Source: Desulfatitalea sp.
GTDB lineage: Bacteria; Desulfobacterota; Desulfobacteria; Desulfobacterales; Desulfosarcinaceae
DNA length: 8,758 bases
Direction of reading: 5' to 3'
NCBI GenBank assembly: GCA_013041835.1
Contig: JABDRH010000619.1
Coordinates: 1 to 8,758 of the forward strand
The notes below the pieces were generated by a model. It saw only the letters and a list, made by a program, of their open reading frames with translations, had not been told where the DNA came from and searched no databases. A program made the position numbers and the translations under genes. The first letter of the stretch is position 1. Each line of letters starts with the position of its first letter. Shown here in pieces: positions 5,939 through 8,758 of the stretch.

Positions 5939-6576
5939 TCCCGCGGGGTTTTCGGCACGAAAACCGTCATTGGTGCAAGTTCGGTGTTGATCAGGTGGTC
6001 GAGGGTGACCCCAAAGTGCTTCGCAAGCTTATCCATGGCGCGCAGCGGCGCAAGTTCGTCGCCCGCTTCCGTGTCGATGCCTCCCGAGACAATACCCTCG
6101 ATGAAGTGTTTGTTGATTCCGGTCTTGGCCGATAGCGCGGCCGCCTCGGTACCGGATGCTTTCATCAGTTGCCCAAGGTTCTTTTTTAACACGCCCTTAT
6201 CTCTTTCCTTCACGAAAAAATCCGAGCCCCTGCCGGAACCGATACTGGTAACGATACTTGCTTGAACGCCATATGCAACCGCATACACCACGGCATTCAC
6301 CGCCTGCACCGCGACCATGTCTGATTTGGGGCTTAACAGGCGAGCGACATTTTCAAGGTCTTCGTCCGTCAATCCAGCTCCTTTGCGATACTTTTCGTTG
6401 TACGCCAGCATGTCATCCGTTGTGAAGATGTGTCCACGCTTTCTGCCGATATCAATGACGGCCTTGTCGTCTCCTTTCATGATTGCATCGTTTAATTGAT
6501 GCCTTAAAACATCGTCTCCGCGAAGATTATCTTCGGTCAGCAAGCGAGCAAAACGCTCAAAATCCGCAAGGGCCAT
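5935..6576 (-). CDS. Nif11-leader/Val-Ala-rich core-like/XRE-HTH fusion: putative RiPP precursor
   Basis: A 213-aa, cysteine-free protein with three parts. (1) Residues 1-81 resemble a Nif11-type RiPP leader (FERFARLLTEDNLRG, then ... GHIFTTDDML ...), ending GLTDEDLENVARL where leaders of this type normally end in a V-A-G-G-like cleavage site; here R-L replaces G-G. (2) Residues 84-116 are a Val/Ala/Ile-rich segment with scattered Gln, Asn, Ser and Thr and the motif YAVAYG (98-103), similar in character to proteusin cores. (3) Residues ~126-200 look like an XRE/Cro-type helix-turn-helix (NLGQLMKASG, AAALSAKTGINKHFIEGI, LDKLAKHFGVTLDHL-like), although the helix spacing contains an Asp/Glu-rich insertion. 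A strong AAGGAGGTG site sets the start. It follows the SPASM gene by 77 nt and couples to the epimerase by ATGA. A membrane segment in a regulator is the main alternative for part 2. Confidence 0.72.
   Translation of the reverse strand: MALADFERFARLLTEDNLRGDDVLRHQLNDAIMKGDDKAVIDIGRKRGHIFTTDDMLAYNEKYRKGAGLTDEDLENVARLLSPKSDMVAVQAVNAVVYAVAYGVQASIVTSIGSGRGSDFFVKERDKGVLKKNLGQLMKASGTEAAALSAKTGINKHFIEGIVSGGIDTEAGDELAPLRAMDKLAKHFGVTLDHLINTELAPMTVFVPKTPRE
6229..6327 (-). other. Putative core/modification region of the Nif11-HTH protein
   Basis: Encodes residues 84-116 of the 213-aa protein. The stretch from M87 to S114 is almost uncharged and rich in Val and Ala, with two Tyr (Y98, Y102), Asn94 and two Gln. 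This matches known epimerised proteusin cores in composition, but it lies inside the protein and not at its C-terminus. It has no Cys, Pro or Trp. Whether it is cut out is unknown. Confidence 0.45.
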
Positions 6577-6580
6577 TTTC

Positions 6581-6589
6581 CACCTCCTT
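6581..6589 (-). promoter_or_regulatory. Strong Shine-Dalgarno of the Nif11-HTH gene
   Basis: AAGGAGGTG lies 4 nt before the ATG at 6576 and is nearly fully complementary to the 16S rRNA 3' end. It is the strongest ribosome site in the cluster, as expected if this product is the substrate made in excess over its enzymes. Confidence 0.75.
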
Positions 6590-6653
6590 GTTTTTTTTAA
6601 CTCGCATGTTAGGGCTCTCGAAAAAATGATTAAACCCGTTTTTCCCCGCACCC

Positions 6654-8195
6654 TTATCCCCCATATGCGTCGTTTCGGCCAACGCCGGGATTCCGGCACT
6701 GGTGATATAAATCTTGGGCCTTCTCCTTAAATGCGGAAAATCGATTGCAGCCTTGATCCAAGACCTCAAGCGCTTCGTCGGGTCTGCCTTTATCAAGTAG
6801 AATGACCGCAAGATCGTGGAAAGGATCTGTAAAAGACGCATCGGCAAGTTGAACGGCCTGTCGAAGCGCCGCGATACCTTCTTGCGTGTTGCCCTGTCTC
6901 GACAAACAGATACCAAGGCCGTTGTATAGATAAGCATTGTTGGGATCCAGTGTTATGGCTTTCCGGTTGACATCCACGGCGTCTGAATAGTTTTCCAGTT
7001 TATAATGTGCGAATCCCAATAACGATAGCGCGGCCATGTGGTCCGGATCTAATTTTACCGCCTTTGCAAGACATGCTACGGCGATTTCGTAAAGGTCCAA
7101 CGATACCGCCTTTGCGGCCCTTGCGATCAATGTTTCCACGTCCTGTATGTTTTCTATTTTAGGAAAAACGTCTTCAATATGGTTTCGGCGCGCACAATAT
7201 GGATTTTGAGTCAAATCATGGGTCGTGGAAAGCTTCGCGCTGCTGCAGCCTGCCAGGCATACCTCTCCGAACTGGCATTGAGCGCAAAATCCGCTGAGGT
7301 CCGATTTTTTTAATTGACGGTTCCACGCAAAGGCCTCCGGGCTTTCCCAGATGTCGCGAAGCGATTTTTCCCTGATATTTCCTTCAACGAACCGATCATC
7401 TCGAATCGATGTGCAGCCGGTAATGCGCCCATCGTGCAAGATACCGATATTTGACTTTCCGGCCTGACACCCCATCCAGCCGGACCCGCATCCGGAAGAA
7501 TTTTCCCAAAGCATTTTCGTTTGTTTTGTGTAGTAACCCACGGAATCCGCGATCACCGGTTTCAGCGTGCCATGGGTCAGCAACCGGCAGGCAAAACCAA
7601 TGATATCTTCGACCTGCCGGGGATCAATCACCTCTTGCCGGGAAAGATTTCCCATTGGAAGCCCTATTTGGAGCTGCCAAATTTCAACGGCCAGCTTTTC
7701 AAGGACTTTCTGAATCTGAGGCAGTTCACGAATGTTCTTTTTCAAAATGGTGGTCACCACCGCGGATTGAAAGTGTTTTTCTTTCATCAACGCCAACACC
7801 CTGACAACCCGGGCATGGGCGCCCTTTTTCCGGATGCCGTCGTGTGTTTGTGCCCCTCCGTCAAGGCTTATGCCGATGTTTACAACACCCGAGTCGCGGG
7901 CGAGTTCAAGCAAGCGGTCGTCGATCAACCATCCGTTGGAAATCAGATTGACGCCCACCCCTTGATGAGAAAGGCGTTTCGCGATGATATGCCAATCCTG
8001 CCGCAATAGCGGCTCACCGCCGGACAGCGTGAGTTGCTTCAATCCAAGTTCGGCCAATTCGTCGCACAATCGAAGTGCCTCGAAGGTGTTTAATTCGTTT
8101 GGCATTTTTTCCGAACACCGCGATCCGCAATGACCGCAGCGCATGTTGCAGGCCAGCGTGATTTCCCAAACGGCTGTTTTCAGTTGATATGCCAT
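6654..8195 (-). CDS. Radical SAM/SPASM enzyme with C-terminal TPR repeats
   Basis: A 513-aa protein. The N-terminal radical SAM domain has C16-x3-C20-x2-C23 in ACNMRCGHC and the SAM-contacting GGEPLL (59-64). A SPASM-type auxiliary cluster region follows with C236, C243, C261, C304, C307, C313, C317 and C334 (GCGSGWMGC ... CAQCQFGEVCLAGC). Residues ~355-485 form three to four TPR repeats (e.g. LAKAVKLDPDHMAALSLLG and RKAITLDPNNAYLYNGLG), probably for protein binding. SPASM enzymes typically modify ribosomal peptides: thioethers, carbon crosslinks or backbone excision. Its neighbours (a cysteine-free precursor-like gene and a PoyD-like epimerase) suggest it acts on the Nif11-HTH protein, and the absence of Cys argues against thioether formation. 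The start at 8195 is chosen for AAGGTG 6 nt upstream; GTG 8204 is less likely. A PlpX-like splicease role is possible but unproven. Confidence 0.82.
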   Translation of the reverse strand: MAYQLKTAVWEITLACNMRCGHCGSRCSEKMPNELNTFEALRLCDELAELGLKQLTLSGGEPLLRQDWHIIAKRLSHQGVGVNLISNGWLIDDRLLELARDSGVVNIGISLDGGAQTHDGIRKKGAHARVVRVLALMKEKHFQSAVVTTILKKNIRELPQIQKVLEKLAVEIWQLQIGLPMGNLSRQEVIDPRQVEDIIGFACRLLTHGTLKPVIADSVGYYTKQTKMLWENSSGCGSGWMGCQAGKSNIGILHDGRITGCTSIRDDRFVEGNIREKSLRDIWESPEAFAWNRQLKKSDLSGFCAQCQFGEVCLAGCSSAKLSTTHDLTQNPYCARRNHIEDVFPKIENIQDVETLIARAAKAVSLDLYEIAVACLAKAVKLDPDHMAALSLLGFAHYKLENYSDAVDVNRKAITLDPNNAYLYNGLGICLSRQGNTQEGIAALRQAVQLADASFTDPFHDLAVILLDKGRPDEALEVLDQGCNRFSAFKEKAQDLYHQCRNPGVGRNDAYGG

Positions 8196-8257
8196 GATCC
8201 ACACCTTTGGTTAACGGTTTAAAATGCTTTCTGACGCCGGGACCGAATCGTTATGGG

Positions 8258-8272
8258 ACCGATGCTATCGGT
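8258..8272. repeat. Short inverted repeat at the S8 protease stop
   Basis: ACCGAT and ATCGGT (6-bp stem, 3-nt loop) overlap the stop codon of the protease gene. GGGACCGA also occurs twice in direct repeat nearby (8240 and 8255). There is no T-run, so it is not a clear terminator; it could be a minor attenuating or RNA-processing hairpin between protease and SPASM genes. Confidence 0.35.
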
Positions 8273-8758
8273 TAAACAGCAATAAGGTGAGCGATCTGCT
8301 GCACCGTCCAGGGACCGATGCCCCAGACATGTGTCAGGGACTCAATAGTGGGGAATGGACCGTTCGTTTCCCGGTAGTTTATGATCAACCGTGCATAAAA
8401 CGCCGATATGCAGGGAAGGGATGCCAACTGGGCTGCCGTGGCCGTGTTGATATTGATGCGTGCCGCTTCCTCCGGCGCCGGGGGCTGCGGCGGTTCAGGC
8501 GCCGGTACCGCACCGATCTCGCTCATGACGTGCTCAAGCGCCCTTCGCGCGTTCACGCGTTTTCCCAACATGTTTTCGAAGCCGAAGTTGTATGGATCAA
8601 TTTCATCCCCGCTTTCAATCAGGATTTCTTTCGCTCGGGCGGCGGTGAGCCGTGGCCCCCCCGGCACGGCGGCGTTGAGGCCCACCGCATGCATGAGCGC
8701 AAGGACCCCGGCGACATGAGGGGCGGCAAAAGAGGTTCCCCATTTGAAGCGGTAGGGG
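8272..8758 (-). CDS. Subtilisin-like S8 serine protease, 3' part, with C-terminal helix-hairpin-helix domain (partial)
   Basis: The right end of the window encodes the C-terminal ~161 residues of a larger protein whose 5' part lies beyond the edge. The first visible residues read WGTSFAAPHVAGVLALMHA, the signature around the catalytic serine (codon 8731-8733) of subtilisin-family proteases, so the frame must be read through from the edge and not started at the internal Met at 8694. After the protease domain come a Pro-rich linker (APEPPQPPAPEE) and a ComEA-like double helix-hairpin-helix (ININTATAAQLASLPC ... FPTIESLTHVWGIGPWT). That domain usually binds DNA or protein, and the pairing with a protease is uncommon. 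The catalytic Asp and His would lie outside the window. It ends 76 nt before the SPASM gene, same strand. In RiPP clusters S8 proteases often remove leaders; whether this one does is inference. Confidence 0.85.
   Translation of the reverse strand, partial: PYRFKWGTSFAAPHVAGVLALMHAVGLNAAVPGGPRLTAARAKEILIESGDEIDPYNFGFENMLGKRVNARRALEHVMSEIGAVPAPEPPQPPAPEEAARININTATAAQLASLPCISAFYARLIINYRETNGPFPTIESLTHVWGIGPWTVQQIAHLIAV

Noticed and set aside
6229..6327. Calling the V/A-rich segment simply a transmembrane helix
   Set aside because: Not excluded, but the Nif11-like leader before it, the epimerase next door and interspersed Gln/Asn favour a proteusin-like core; kept as the main alternative.
6577..6653. 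Separate promoter or terminator between the SPASM and Nif11-HTH genes
   Set aside because: TTTAAT-17-TAACAT is only a weak promoter match and no stem with a T-run is visible; single-operon transcription is simpler.

Overview
Likely source. The window looks like a chromosomal stretch from an anaerobic, sulfate-reducing Desulfobacterota-type bacterium (Desulfobacterales/Desulfosarcina-like). The reason is the heterodisulfide-reductase/MvhD-type electron-transfer genes next to a proteusin-like RiPP cluster and toxin-antitoxin genes. The taxon is inferred from gene content only; there is no rRNA or other marker.

Left part (58-3602, minus strand). A probable operon starts from a sigma70-like promoter (about 3574-3602). 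It encodes an HdrD-like two-[4Fe-4S]/CCG-domain oxidoreductase (3298-1961), two different MvhD/FlpD-like [2Fe-2S] proteins (1946-1476 and 1406-984) and the first ~121 residues of an HdrA-like flavin/Fe-S protein (965-531). The HdrA frame stops just after its first ferredoxin motif, and the start of a RelE/ParE-like toxin gene (546-58) overlaps its end. The electron-transfer module is therefore broken or rearranged at its 3' end.

Middle (3299-4388). A 497-nt intergenic region holds the divergent hdr promoter and a promoter/operator with an 8-bp inverted repeat. A compact vapBC toxin-antitoxin pair on the plus strand follows.

Right part (4412-8758, minus strand). Four co-oriented genes look like a RiPP (ribosomally made, post-translationally modified peptide) biosynthetic cluster. 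In transcription order they are: the 3' end of a subtilisin-like S8 protease with a C-terminal helix-hairpin-helix domain; a radical SAM/SPASM enzyme with C-terminal TPR repeats; a 213-aa protein; and a PoyD-type radical SAM peptide epimerase whose start overlaps the previous stop (ATGA). The 213-aa protein has a Nif11-like leader, a Val/Ala-rich core-like segment and a C-terminal XRE-type helix-turn-helix.

The 213-aa protein is the most unusual item. It looks like a D-amino-acid RiPP precursor in which the usual double-glycine leader end is absent and the putative core is not C-terminal but lies between the leader and a DNA-binding-like domain. The core has no cysteine, which argues against a thioether product. 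It does contain Y-A-V-A-Y-G, compatible with (but not proof of) splicease-type chemistry by the SPASM enzyme. A working model is a precursor/regulator fusion that is epimerised, modified by the SPASM enzyme and perhaps cut by the S8 protease. All functional statements are inferred from sequence alone.
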